DNA of 64,000 nt, from positions 8,556,001 through 8,620,000 of the forward strand of contig OX621266.1 of the NCBI GenBank assembly GCA_951640165.1, read 5' to 3'. Each line of letters opens with the position of its first letter. The stretch's first letter is position 1. The position numbers and the translations under genes were made by a program. Under the pieces are notes generated by a model. The model was not told the origin of the DNA. It did not search any database and saw nothing but the letters and a program-made list of their open reading frames with translations. Shown piece after piece: positions 1-12,900 of the stretch. Origin of the DNA: Pseudoips prasinana (lineage: Eukaryota; Arthropoda; Insecta; Lepidoptera; Nolidae).

Positions 1-149
1 TACCGCGAACGGGGTGTCCAAGGACGCGCCTCAACAAAGGCTATACAGAAACGATCAAAAAAGGAGATGTGTGTTTGAAAAAAACTTGAAATTTGGTCTT
101 AAAACCTGTTTTTGAACCAAATTTTTTGCCGAAATATGGGTTATTCATT

Positions 150-202
150 TTGCAATTGCAATTAACACGCAGAATCGACTTGCGGTTTTGCGTGTAAATT
201 GC
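150..202. repeat. Monomer dyad: palindrome plus 14-bp hairpin arms
   Basis: TTGCAATTGCAA (150-161) is a perfect 12-bp palindrome. It overlaps the left arm of a hairpin, GCAATTAACACGCA (158-171), whose partner is TGCGTGTAAATTGC (189-202). Thirteen of 14 positions pair, with a 17-base loop. The region has alternative forms across the array. Monomers with AACACGCAGAATCGAC keep the full arm. Monomers with AACACTAAAAACCGAC or AACACTTAAAACCGAC lose the inner half of the pairing while keeping the right arm. Short dyads are a recurrent property of centromeric satellites. No function is shown here. Confidence 0.75.
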
Positions 203-333
203 TAAGAAAATACGGGAAAATCAATTTTCTTTAATTTTCTTGGGGCCAGGAGAACATATTTTTTCGTGCCCACGGGTTATGTATAGTCAGATTACAAATT
301 ACAATACAAAAATATTTAGTGTAAAGGCTAAAA

Positions 334-795
334 TTGAAAAAATTGTGTGATGAATTACTGTTTTCTAAAGAAATGTTCCCGAGCTTAGGTGCAATTTTGT
401 TGTTAAGATTTTGTATGAAAATAAACTATAATGCCAATTTTTTGACGTTTCTGTCGTCCGATTACCGCGAACGGGGTTTCCAAGGACGCGCCTTAACAAA
501 GGCTATACAGAAACGATCAAAAAAGGAGATGTGTTCTTGAAAAAAAATTAAAATTTGATCTCAAAACCTGTTTTTGAACCAAATTTTTTGCCGAAATATG
601 GGTTATTCATTTTGCAATTGCAATTAACACTAAAAACCGACTTGCACTTTTGCGTGTAAATTGCTAAGAAAATACGGTAAAATCAATTTTCTTTAATTTT
701 CTTGGAGCCAGAAGAACATTTTATTTCGTGCCCACGCGTTTTGTATAGTCAGATTACAAATAACAATACAAAAATATTTAGTGTAAAGGCTAAAA
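334..795 (+). repeat. Representative sat1 monomer and its anatomy
   Basis: Taken from anchor to anchor. In order: a near-invariant block (334-440) with TTCCCGAGCTTAGGTGC; the GC-rich variable box (456-500) with CCGATTACCGCGAACGGGG and GGACGCGCC; an A-rich stretch with one of several versions (here AAAAAAGGAGATGTGTTCTTG); the constant AAAACCTGTTTTTGAACC and GCCGAAATATGGGTTATT; the palindrome TTGCAATTGCAA; the hairpin region; AAATCAATTTTC (in other monomers the palindrome GAAAATCGATTTTC); GGGGCC or GGAGCC; a variable strip ending CCCACGCG or CCTACGCG; and TATAGTCAGATTACAAAT leading into the next copy. The open frame across the first 207 bases is not called as a gene. Confidence 0.9.
456..472 (-). 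promoter_or_regulatory. CENP-B-box-like 17-mer, example copy
   Basis: On the - strand the bases read GTTCGCGGTAATCGGAC. The essential bases of the mammalian CENP-B box are NTTCGNNNNANNCGGGN. This copy matches eight of nine, the last G being A. The same 17-mer lies in nearly all sat1 monomers, including versions whose flanks differ: one flank reads CCGGGTAACC; another version gives GTTCGCGTTAATCGGAC and still keeps eight of nine. It is lost in a few copies, for example where CGAAC became CAAAC near 28,990, 30,480, 36,757 and 60,553. A match this good would arise by chance in roughly one random monomer in ten. Protein binding is therefore only a hypothesis. Confidence 0.4.
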
Positions 796-2640
796 TTGAA
801 AAAATTGTGTGATGAATTACTGTTTTCTAAAGAAATGTTCCCGAGCTTAGGTGCAATTTTGTTGTTAAGATTTTGTATGAAAATAAACTATTATGCCAAT
901 TTTTTGACGTTTCTGTCGTCCGATTACCGCGAACGGGGTGTCCAAGGACGCGCCTTAACAAAGGCTATACAGAAACGATCAAACAAGGAGATGTGTTCTT
1001 GAAAAAAAATTGAAATTTGGTCTCAAAACCTGTTTTTGAACCAAATTTTTTGCCGAAATATGGGTTATTCATTTTGCAATTGCAATTAACACTTAAAACC
1101 GACTTGCACTTTTGCGTGTAAATTGCTAAGAAAAAACGGTAAAATCAATTTTCTTTAATTTTCTTGGGGCCAGAAGAACATTTTATTTCGTGCCCACGCG
1201 TTATGTTTAGTCAGATTACAAATTACAATACAAAAATATTTAGTGTAAAGGCTAAAATTGAAAAAATTGTGTGATGAATTACTGTTTTCTAAAGAAATGT
1301 TCCCGAGCTTAGGTGCAATTTTGTTGTTAAGATTTTGTATGAAAATAAACTATTATGCCAATTTTTTGACGTTTCTGTCGTCCGATTACCGCGAACGGGG
1401 TGTCCAAGGACGCGCCTCACCGAGGGCTATACAGAAACGATAAAAAAATGCGAAAAAATCTTGAAAAAAAATTGAAATTTTGTCTAAAAACCTGTTTTTG
1501 AACCAAATTTTTTGCCGAAATATGGGTTATTCATTTTGCAATTGCAATTAACACTAAAAACCGACTTGCGCTTTTGCGTGTAAATTGCTAAGAAAATACG
1601 GGAAAATCGATTTTCTTTAATTTTCTTGGGGCCGGGAGTACATATTTCATGCCTACGCGTTAGGTATAGTCAGATTACAAATTACAATACAAAAATATTT
1701 AGTGTAAAGGCTAAAATTGAAAAAATTGTGTGATGAATTACTGTTTTCTAAAGAAATGTTCCCGAGCTTAGGTGCAATTTTGTTGTTAAGATTTTGTATG
1801 AAAATAAACTATTATGCCAATTTTTTGACGTTTCTGTCGTCCGATTACCGCGAACGGGGTGTCCAAGGACGCGCTTTAACAAAGGCTATACAGAAACGAT
1901 CAAAAAAGGAGATGTGTTCTTGAAAAAAAATTGAAATTTGGTCTCAAAACCTGTTTTTGAACCAAATTTTTTGCCGAAATATGGGTTATTCATTTTGCAA
2001 TTGCAATTAACACTAAAAACCGACTTGCACTTTTGCGTGTAAATTGCTAAGAAAATACGGTAAAATCAATTTTCTTTAATTTTCTTGGGGCCAGAAGAAC
2101 ATTTTATTTCGTGCCCACGCGTTTTGTATAGTCAGATTACAAATTACAATACAAAAATATTTAGTGTAAAGGCTAAAATTGAAAAAATTGTGTGATGAAT
2201 TACTGTTTTCTAAAGAAATGTTCCCGAGCTTAGGTGCAATTTTGTTGTTAAGATTTTGTATGAAAATAAACTATTATGCCAATTTTTTGACGTTTCTGTC
2301 GTCCGATTACCGCGAACAGGGTGTCCAAGGACGCGCCTCAACAAAGGCTATACAGAAACGATCAAAAAAGGAGATGTGTGTTTGAAAAAAACTTGAAATT
2401 TGGTCTTAAAACCTGTTTTTGAACCAAATTTTTTGCCGAAATATGGGTTATTCATTTTGCAATTGCAATTAACACGCAGAATCGACTTGCGGTTTTGCGT
2501 GTAAATTGCTAAGAAAATACGGGAAAATCAATTTTCTTTAATTTTCTTGGGGCCAGGAGAACATATTTTTTCGTGCCCACGGGTTATGTATAGTCAGATT
2601 ACAAATTACAATACAAAAATATTTAGTGTAAAGGCTAAAA

Positions 2641-5600
2641 TTGAAAAAATTGTGTGATGAATTACTGTTTTCTAAAGAAATGTTCCCGAGCTTAGGTGCA
2701 ATTTTGTTGTTAAGATTTTGTATGAAAATAAACTATAATGCCAATTTTTTGACGTTTCTGTCGTCCGATTACCGCGAACGGGGTTTCCAAGGACGCGCCT
2801 TAACAAAGGCTATACAGAAACGATCAAAAAAGGAGATGTGTTCTTGAAAAAAAATTGAAATTTGATCTCAAAACCTGTTTTTGAACCAAATTTTTTGCCG
2901 AAATATGGGTTATTCATTTTGCAATTGCAATTAACACTAAAAACCGACTTGCACTTTTGCGTGTAAATTGCTAAGAAAATACGGTAAAATCAATTTTCTT
3001 TAATTTTCTTGGGGCCAGAAGAACATTTTATTTCGTGCCCACGCGTTTTGTATAGTCAGATTACAAATAACAATACAAAAATATTTAGTGTAAAGGCTAA
3101 AATTGAAAAAATTGTGTGATGAATTACTGTTTTCTAAAGAAATGTTCCCGAGCTTAGGTGCAATTTTGTTGTTAAGATTTTGTATGAAAATAAACTATTA
3201 TGCCAATTTTTTGACGTTTCTGTCGTCCGATTACCGCGAACGGGGTGTCCAAGGACGCGCCTTAACAAAGGCTATACAGAAACGATCAAAAAAGGAGATG
3301 TGTTCTTGAAAAAAAATTGAAATTTGGTCTCAAAACCTGTTTTTGAACCAAATTTTTTGCCGAAATATGGGTTATTCATTTTGCAATTGCAATTAACACT
3401 TAAAACCGACTTGCACTTTTGCGTGTAAATTGCTAAGAAAAAACGGTAAAATCAATTTTCTTTAATTTTCTTGGGGCCAGAAGAACATTTTATTTCGTGC
3501 CCACGCGTTATGTTTAGTCAGATTACAAATTACAATACAAAAATATTTAGTGTAAAGGCTAAAATTTAATAAATTGTGTGATGAATTACTGTTTTCTAAA
3601 GAAATGTTCCCGAGCTTAGGTGCAATTTTGTTGTTAAGATTTTGTATGAAAATAAACTATTATGCCAATTTTTTGACGTTTCTGTCGTCCGATTACCGCG
3701 AACGGGGTGTCCAAGGACGCGCCTCACCGAGGGCTATACAGAAACGATAAAAAAATGCGAAAAGTTCTTGAAAAAAAATTGAAATTTGATCTAAAAACCT
3801 GTTTTTGAATCAAATTTTTTGCCGAAATATGGGTTATTCATTTTGCAATTGCAATTAACACGCAGAAGCGACTTGCGGTTTTGCGTGTAAATTGCTAAGA
3901 AAATACGGGACAATCGATTTTCTTTAATTTTCTTGGGGCCGGAAGAACATATTATTTCGTGCCCACGCGTTGGATATTGTCAGATTACAAATTACAATAC
4001 AAAAATATTTAGTGTTAAGGCTAAAATTTAAAAAATTGTGTGATGAATTACTGTTTTCTAATGAAATGTTCCCGAGCTTAGGTGCAATTTTGTTGTTAAC
4101 ATTTTGTATTAAAATAAACTATTATGCCAATTTTTTGACGTTTCTGTCGTCCGATTACCGCGAACGGGGTGTCCAAGGACGCGCCTCAACAAAGGCTATA
4201 CAGAAACGATCAAAAAAGGAGATATGTGTTTGAAAAAAACTTGAAATTTGGTCTTAAAACCTGTTTTTGAACCAAATTTTTTGCCGAAATATGGGTTATT
4301 CATTTTGCAATTGCAATTAACACGCAGAATCGACTTGCGGTTTTGCGTGTAAATTGCTAAGAAAATACGGGAAAATCAATTTTCTTTAATTTTCTTGGGG
4401 CCAGGAGAACATATTTTTTCGTGCCCACGGGTTATGTATAGTCAGATTACAAATTACAATACAAAAATATTTAGTGTAAAGGCTAAAATTGAAAAAATTG
4501 TGTGATGAATTACTGTTTTCTAAAGAAATGTTCCCGAGCTTAGGTGCAATTTTGTTGTTAAGATTTTGTATGAAAATAAACTATAATGCCAATTTTTTGA
4601 CGTTTCTGTCGTCCGATTACCGCGAACGGGGTTTCCAAGGACGCGCCTTAACAAAGGCTATACAGAAACGATCAAAAAAGGAGATGTGTTCTTGAAAAAA
4701 AATTGAAATTTGATCTCAAAACCTGTTTTTGAACCAAATTTTTTGCCGAAATATGGGTTATTCATTTTGCAATTGCAATTAACACTAAAAACCGACTTGC
4801 ACTTTTGCGTGTAAATTGCTAACAAAATACGGTAAAATCAATTTTCTTTAATTTTCTTGGGGCCAGAAGAACATTTTATTTCGTGCCCACGCGTTTTGTA
4901 TAGTCAGATTACAAATAACAATACAAAAATATTTAGTGTAAAGGCTAAAATTGAAAAAATTGTGTGATGAATTACTGTTTTCTAAAGAAATGTTCCCGAG
5001 CTTAGGTGCAATTTTGTTGTTAAGATTTTGTATGAAAATAAACTATTATGCCAATTTTTTGACGTTTCTGTCGTCCGATTACCGCGAACGGGGTGTCCAA
5101 GGACGCGCCTCACCGAGGGCTATACAGAAACGATAAAAAAATGCGAAAAAATCTTGAAAAAAAATTGAAATTTTGTCTAAAAACCTGTTTTTGAACCAAA
5201 TTTTTTGCCGAAATATGGGTTATTCATTTTGCAATTGCAATTAACACTAAAAACCGACTTGCGCTTTTGCGTGTAAATTGCTAAGAAAATACGGGAAAAT
5301 CGATTTTCTTTAATTTTCTTGGGGCCGGGAGTACATATTTCATGCCTACGCGTTAGGTATAGTCAGATTACAAATTACAATACAAAAATATTTAGTGTAA
5401 AGGCTAAAATTGAAAAAATTGTGTGATGAATTACTGTTTTCTAAAGAAATGTTCCCGAGCTTAGGTGCAATTTTGTTGTTAAGATTTTGTATGAAAATAA
5501 ACTATTATGCCAATTTTTTGACGTTTCTGTCGTCCGATTACCGCGAACGGGGTGTCCAAGGACGCGCTTTAACAAAGGCTATACAGAAACGATCAAAAAA

Positions 5601-6333
5601 GGAGATGTGTTCTTGAAAAAAAATTGAAATTTGGTCTCAAAACCTGTTTTTGAACCAAATTTTTTGCCGAAATATGGGTTATTCATTTTGCAATTGCAAT
5701 TAACACTAAAAACCGACTTGCACTTTTGCGTGTAAATTGCTAAGAAAATACGGTAAAATCAATTTTCTTTAATTTTCTTGGGGCCAGAAGAACATTTTAT
5801 TTCGTGCCCACGCGTTTTGTATAGTCAGATTACAAATTACAATACAAAAATATTTAGTGTAAAGGCTAAAATTGAAAAAATTGTGTGATGAATTACTGTT
5901 TTCTAAAGAAATGTTCCCGAGCTTAGGTGCAATTTTGTTGTTAAGATTTTGTATGAAAATAAACTATTATGCCAATTGTTTGACGTTTCTGTCGTCCGAT
6001 TACCGCGAACGGGGTGTCCAAGGACGCGCCTTAACAAAGGCTATACAGAAACGATCAAACAAGGAGATGTGTTCTTGAAAAAAAATTGAAATTTGGTCTC
6101 AAAACCTGTTTTTGAACCAATTTTTTTGCCGAAATATGGGTTATTCATTTTGCAATTGCAATTAACACGCAGAATCGACTTGCGGTTTTGCGTGTAAATT
6201 GCTAAGAAAATACGGGAAAATCAATTTTCTTTAATTTTCTTGGGGCCAGGAGAACATATTTTTTCGTGCCCACGGGTTATGTATAGTCAGATTACAAATT
6301 ACAATACAAAAATATTTAGTGTAAAGGCTAAAA
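2641..6333 (+). repeat. 3,693-bp eight-monomer unit, copy 1
   Basis: Copy 2 starts at 6,334. Matching landmarks at a constant 3,693-bp distance include the monomers with AACATTTTGTATTAAAATA (4,027 and 7,720) and the anchors 3103/6796 and 4489/8182. The copies are not identical in composition: the sixth and seventh monomers differ in type, so partial exchange followed the duplication. Confidence 0.75.
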
Positions 6334-9300
6334 TTGAAAAAATTGTGTGATGAATTACTGTTTTCTAAAGAAATGTTCCCGAGCTTAGGTGCAATTTTGT
6401 TGTTAAGATTTTGTATGAAAATAAACTATAATGCCAATTTTTTGACGTTTCTGTCGTCCGATTACCGCGAACGGGGTTTCCAAGGACGCGCCTTAACAAA
6501 GGCTATACAGAAACGATCAAAAAAGGAGATGTGTTCTTGAAAAAAAATTGAAATTTGATCTCAAAACCTGTTTTTGAACCAAATTTTTTGCCGAAATATG
6601 GGTTATTCATTTTGCAATTGCAATTAACACTAAAAACCGACTTGCACTTTTGCGTGTAAATTGCTAAGAAAATACGGTAAAATCAATTTTCTTTAATTTT
6701 CTTGGGGCCAGAAGAACATTTTATTTCGTGCCCACGCGTTTTGTATAGTCAGATTACAAATAACAATACAAAAATATTTAGTGTAAAGGCTAAAATTGAA
6801 AAAATTGTGTGATGAATTACTGTTTTCTAAAGAAATGTTCCCGAGCTTAGGTGCAATTTTGTTGTTAAGATTTTGTATGAAAATAAACTATTATGCCAAT
6901 TTTTTGACGTTTCTGTCGTCCGATTACCGCGAACGGGGTGTCCAAGGACGCGCCTTAACAAAGGCTATACAGAAACGATCAAAAAAGGAGATGTGTTCTT
7001 GAAAAAAAATTGAAATTTGGTCTCAAAACCTGTTTTTGAACCAAATTTTTTGCCGAAATATGGGTTATTCATTTTGCAATTGCAATTAACACTTAAAACC
7101 GACTTGCACTTTTGCGTGTAAATTGCTAAGAAAAAACGGTAAAATCAATTTTCTTTAATTTTCTTGGGGCCAGAAGAACATTTTATTTCGTGCCCACGCG
7201 TTATGTTTAGTCAGATTACAAATTACAATACAAAAATATTTAGTGTAAAGGCTAAAATTGAAAAAATTGTGTGATGAATTACTGTTTTCTAAAGAAATGT
7301 TCCCGAGCTTAGGTGCAATTTTGTTGTTAAGATTTTGTGTGAAAATAAACTATTATGCCAATTTTTTGACGTTTCTGTCGTCCGATTACCGCGAACGGGG
7401 TGTCCAAGGACGCGCCTCACCGAGGGCTATACAGAAACGATAAAAAAATGCGAAAAGTTCTTGAAAAAAAATTGAAATTTGATCTAAAAACCTGTTTTTG
7501 AATCAAATTTTTTGCCGAAATATGGGTTATTCATTTTGCAATTGCAATTAACACGCAGAAGCGACTTGCGGTTTTGCGTGTAAATTGCTAAGAAAATACG
7601 GGACAATCGATTTTCTTTAATTTTCTTGGGGCCGGAAGAACATATTATTTCGTGCCCACGCGTTGGATATTGTCAGATTACAAATTACAATACAAAAATA
7701 TTTAGTGTTAAGGCTAAAATTTAAAAAATTGTGTGATGAATTACTGTTTTCTAAAGAAATGTTCCCGAGCTTAGGTGCAATTTTGTTGTTAACATTTTGT
7801 ATTAAAATAAACTATTATGCCAATTTTTTGACGTTTCTGTCGTCCGATTACCGCGAACGGGGTGTCCAAGGACGCGCCTCAACAAAGGCTATACAGAAAC
7901 GATCAAAAAAGGAGATATGTGTTTGAAAAAAACTTGAAATTTGGTCTTAAAACCTGTTTTTGAACCAAATTTTTTGCCGAAATATGGGTTATTCATTTTG
8001 CAATTGCAATTAACACGCAGAATCGACTTGCGGTTTTGCGTGTAAATTGCTAAGAAAATACGGGAAAATCAATTTTCTTTAATTTTCTTGGGGCCAGGAG
8101 AACATATTTTTTCGTGCCCACGGGTTATGTATAGTCAGATTACAAATTACAATACAAAAATATTTAGTGTAAAGGCTAAAATTGAAAAAATTGTGTGATG
8201 AATTACTGTTTTCTAAAGAAATGTTCCCGAGCTTAGGTGCAATTTTGTTGTTAAGATTTTGTATGAAAATAAACTATAATGCCAATTTTTTGACGTTTCT
8301 GTCGTCCGATTACCGCGAACGGGGTTTCCAAGGACGCGCCTTAACAAAGGCTATACAGAAACGATCAAAAAAGGAGATGTGTTCTTGAAAAAAAATTGAA
8401 ATTTGGTCTCAAAACCTGTTTTTGAACCAAATTTTTTGCCGAAATATGGGTTATTCATTTTGCAATTGCAATTAACACTAAAAACCGACTTGCACTTTTG
8501 CGTGTAAATTGCTAACAAAATACGGTAAAATCAATTTTCTTTAATTTTCTTGGGGCCAGAAGAACATTTTATTTCGTGCCCACGCGTTTTGTATAGTCAG
8601 ATTACAAATAACAATACAAAAATATTTAGTGTAAAGGCTAAAATTGAAAAAATTGTGTGATGAATTACTGTTTTCTAAAGAAATGTTCCCGAGCTTAGGT
8701 GCAATTTTGTTGTTAAGATTTTGTATGAAAATAAACTATAATGCCAATTTTTTGACGTTTCTGTCGTCCGATTACCGCGAACGGGGTTTCCAAGGACGCG
8801 CCTTAACAAAGGCTATACAGAAACGATCAAAAAAGGAGATGTGTTCTTGAAAAAAAATTGAAATTTGATCTCAAAACCTGTTTTTGAACCAAATTTTTTG
8901 CCGAAATATGGGTTATTCATTTTGCAATTGCAATTAACACTAAAAACCGACTTGCACTTTTGCGTGTAAATTGCTAACAAAATACGGTAAAATCAATTTT
9001 CTTTAATTTTCTTGGGGCCAGAAGAACATTTTATTTCGTGCCCACGCGTTTTGTATAGTCAGATTACAAATAACAATACAAAAATATTTAGTGTAAAGGC
9101 TAAAATTGAAAAAATTGTGTGATGAATTACTGTTTTCTAAAGAAATGTTCCCGAGCTTAGGTGCAATTTTGTTGTTAAGATTTTGTATGAAAATAAACTA
9201 TTATGCCAATTTTTTGACGTTTCTGTCGTCCGATTACCGCGAACGGGGTGTCCAAGGACGCGCCTTAACAAAGGCTATACAGAAACGATCAAAAAAGGAG

Positions 9301-9969
9301 ATGTGTTCTTGAAAAAAAATTGAAATTTGGTCTCAAAACCTGTTTTTGAACCAAATTTTTTGCCGAAATATGGGTTATTCATTTTGCAATTGCAATTAAC
9401 ACTTAAAACCGACTTGCACTTTTGCGTGTAAATTGCTAAGAAAAAACGGTAAAATCAATTTTCTTTAATTTTCTTGGGGCCAGAAGAACATTTTATTTCG
9501 TGCCCACGCGTTATGTTTAGTCAGATTACAAATTACAATACAAAAATATTTAGTGTAAAGGCTAAAATTGAAAAAATTGTGTGATGAATTACTGTTTTCT
9601 AAAGAAATGTTCCCGAGCTTAGGTGCAATTTTGTTGTTAAGATTTTGTATGAAAATAAACTATTATGCCAATTTTTTGACGTTTCTGTCGTCCGATTACC
9701 GCGAACGGGGTGTCCAAGGACGCGCCTCACCGAGGGCTATACAGAAACGATCAAAAAATGCGAAAAGTTCTTGAAAAAAAATTGAAATTTGATCTAAAAA
9801 CCTGTTTTTGAATCAAATTTTTTGCCGAAATATGGGTTATTCATTTTGCAATTGCAATTAACACGCAGAAGCGACTTGCGGTTTTGCGTGTAAATTGCTA
9901 AGAAAATACGGGACAATCGATTTTCTTTAATTTTTTGGGGCCGGAAGAACATATTATTTCGTGCCCACG

Positions 9970-12900
9970 CGTTGGATATTGTCAGATTACAAATTACACT
10001 ACAAAAATATTTAGTGTTAAGGCTAAAATTTAAAAAATTGTGTGATGAATTACTGTTTTCTAAAGAAATGTTCCCGAGCTTAGGTGCAATTTTGTTGTTA
10101 AGATTTTGTATGAAAATAAACTATTATGCCAATTTTTTGACGTATCTGTCGTCCGATTACCGCGAACGGGGTGTCCAAGGACGCGCCCCACCGAGGGCTA
10201 TACAGAAACGATCAAAAAATGTGAAATGTTCTTGAAAAAAAATTGAAATTTTGTCTAAAAACCTGTTTTTGAACCAAATTTTTTGCCGAAATATGGGTTA
10301 TTCATTTTGCAATTGCAATTAACACGCAGAATCGACTTGCGGTTTTGCGTGTAAATTGCTAAGAAAATACGGGAAAATCAATTTTCTTTAATTTTCTTGG
10401 GGCCAGGAGAACATATTTTTTCGTGCCCACGGGTTATGTATAGTCAGATTACAAATTACAATACAAAAATATTTAGTGTAAAGGCTAAAATTTAATAAAT
10501 TGTGTGATGAATTACTGTTTTCTAAAGCAATGTTCCCGAGCTTAGGTGCAATTTTGTTGTTAAGATTTTGTATGATAATAAACTATTATGCCAATTTTTT
10601 TACGGTTCTTTCGTCCGATTACCGCGAACCGGGTAACCAAGGACGCGCCTCACCAAGGGCTATACAGAAACGATCCAAAAATGCGAAGTGTTCTTGAAAA
10701 AAAATTGAAATTTGGTCTAAAAACCTGTTTTTGAACCAAATTTTTTGCCGAAATATAGGTTTTTGATTTTGCAATTGCAATTAACACGCAGAATCGACTT
10801 GCGATTTTGCGTGTAAATTGCTAAGAAAATACGGGACAATCGATTTTCTTTAATTTTCTTGGGGCCGGAAGAACATATTATTTCGTGCCCACGCGTTTGG
10901 TATAGTCAGATTACAAATTACAATACAAAAATATTTAGTGTTAAGGCTAAAATTTAAAAAATTGTGTGATGAATTACTGTTTTCTAATGAAATGTTCCCG
11001 AGCTTAGGTGCAATTTTGCTGTTAACATTTTGTATTAAAATAAATTATTATGCCAATTTTTTGACGTTTCTGTCGTCCGATTACCGCGAACGGGGTGTCC
11101 AAGGACGCGCCCCACCGAGGGCTATACAGAAACGATCAAAAAATGTGAAATGTTCTTGAAAAAAAATTGAAATTTTGTCTAAAAACCTGTTTTTGAACCA
11201 AATTTTTTGCCGAAATATGGGTTATTCATTTTGCAATTGCAATTAACACGCAGAATCGACTTGCGGTTTTGCGTGTAAATTGCTAAGAAAATACGGGAAA
11301 ATCAATTTTCTTTAATTTTCTTGGGGCCAGGAGAACATATTTTTTCGTGCCCACGGGTTATGTATAGTCAGATTACAAATTACAATAAAAAATATTTAGT
11401 GTAAAGGCTAAAATTTAATAAATTGTGTGATGAATTACTGTTTTCTAAAGCAATGTTCCCGAGCTTAGGTGCAATTTTGTTGTTAAGATTTTGTATGATA
11501 ATAAACTATTATGCCAATTTTTTTACGGTTCTTTCGTCCGATTACCGCGAACCGGGTAACCAACGACGCGCCTCACCAAGGGCTATACAGAGGCGATCCA
11601 AAAATGCGAAGTGTTCTTGAAAAAAAATTGAAATTTGGTCTAAAAACCTGTTTTTGAACCAAATTTTTTGCCGAAATATAGGTTATTGATTTTGCAATTG
11701 CAATTAACACGCAGAATCGACTTGCGATTTTGCGTGTAAATTGCTAAGAAAATACGGGACAATCGATTTTCTTTAATTTTCTTGGGGCCGGAAGAACATA
11801 TTATTTCGTGCCCACGCGTTAGGTATAGTCAGATTACAAATTACAATACAAAAATATTTAGTGTTAAGGCTAAAATTTAAAAAATTGTGTGATGAATTAC
11901 TGTTTTCTAAAGAAATGTTCCCGAGCTTAGGTGCAATTTTGTTGTTAAGATTTTGTATGAAAATAAACTTTTATGCCAATTTTTTGACGTTTCTGTCGTC
12001 CGATTACCGCGAACGGGGTGTCCAAGGACGCGCTTCACCGAGGGCTATACAGAAACGATAAAAAAATGCAAAAAGTTTTTGAAAAAAAATTTGAAATTTG
12101 GTCTAAAAACCTGTTTTTGAACCAAATTTTTTGCCGAAATATGGGTTATTCATTTTGCAATTGCAATTAACACGCAGAATCGACTTGCGGTTTTGCGTGT
12201 AAATTGCTAAGAAAATACGGGAAAATCGATTTTGTTTAATTTTCTTGGGGCCGGGAGAACATGTTTCATACACACGCGTTGGGTATAGTCAGATTACAAA
12301 TTACAATAAAAAATATTTAGTGTAAAGGCTAAAATTGAAAAAATTGTGTGATGAATTACTGTTTTCTAAAGAAATGTTCCCGAGCTTAGGTGCAATTTTG
12401 TTGTTAAGATTTTGTATGATAATAAACTATTATGTCAATTTTTTTACGGTTCTTTCGTCCGATTACCGCGAACCGGGTAACCAAGGACGCGCCTCACCAA
12501 GGGCTATACAGAAACGATCCAAAAATGCGAAGTGTTCTTGAAAAAAAATTGAAATTTGGTCTAAAAACCTGTTTTTGAACCAATTTTTTGCCAAAATATG
12601 GGTTATTGATTTTGCAATTGCAATTAACACGCAGAATCGACTTGCGATTTTGCGTGTAAATTGCTAAGAAAATACGGGACAATCGATTTTCTTTAATTTT
12701 CTTGGGGCCGGAAGAACATATTATTTCGTGCCCACGCGTTAGGTATAGTCAGATTACAAATTACAATACAAAAATATTTAGTGTAAAGGCTAAAATTTAA
12801 AAAATTGTGTGATGAATTACTGTTTTCTAAAGAAATGTTCCCGAGCTTAGGTGCAATTTTATTGTTAAGATTTTGTATGAAAATAAACTATTATGCCAAT

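Larger units (their letters stand above)
1..9969 (+). repeat. sat1 block A: irregular higher-order repeats, 3,693-bp shift
   Basis: Begins inside a monomer (1-333) and holds anchors at 334, 796, 1258, 1717, 2179, 2641, 3103, 3565, 4027, 4489, 4951, 5410, 5872, 6334, 6796, 7258, 7720, 8182, 8644, 9106 and 9568. Using diagnostic changes (CTATAATGCC with GGGTTTCC = A; AAACAAGG or AAAAAAGG with CTTAAAACC = B; CACCGAGG = C; CGCTTTAAC = D; GTGTTTG ends = E or F) the order is A B C D E A B C F A C D B A B C F A A B C. Shifting by 3,693 bp (eight monomers) superimposes 2,641-6,333 on 6,334 onward. A five-monomer shift of 2,307 bp also fits the first part. No single unit explains the whole block. Confidence 0.85.

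Noticed and set aside
340..420. Hammerhead ribozyme, as found in some animal satellites (GTGATGA followed by GAAA in the anchor block)
   Set aside because: The catalytic core would need CTGATGA, and no stem II can form between the two motifs. No match was found in sat2 either.
334..540. Repeated 61-87 codon open frame in over sixty sat1 monomers (example copy), with a SLGAILLL-like hydrophobic core
   Set aside because: Most copies begin with TTG, not ATG. The end of the frame changes with the repeat variants, and many monomers break it (3,565, 19,085, 19,547, 22,761, 48,434). Conservation is at DNA level across the whole monomer, not only in the frame. It follows from homogenisation of a repeat that happens to be open there.
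12494..12682. Repeated - strand frame of 62 codons (also near 16,182, 20,164, 23,380, 26,604, 33,270, 39,546 and 49,052)
   Set aside because: It exists only in monomers with the one-base shortening CAATTTTTTGCC and spans the hairpin region. It has no start context or protein-like features beyond those of an AT-rich repeat.
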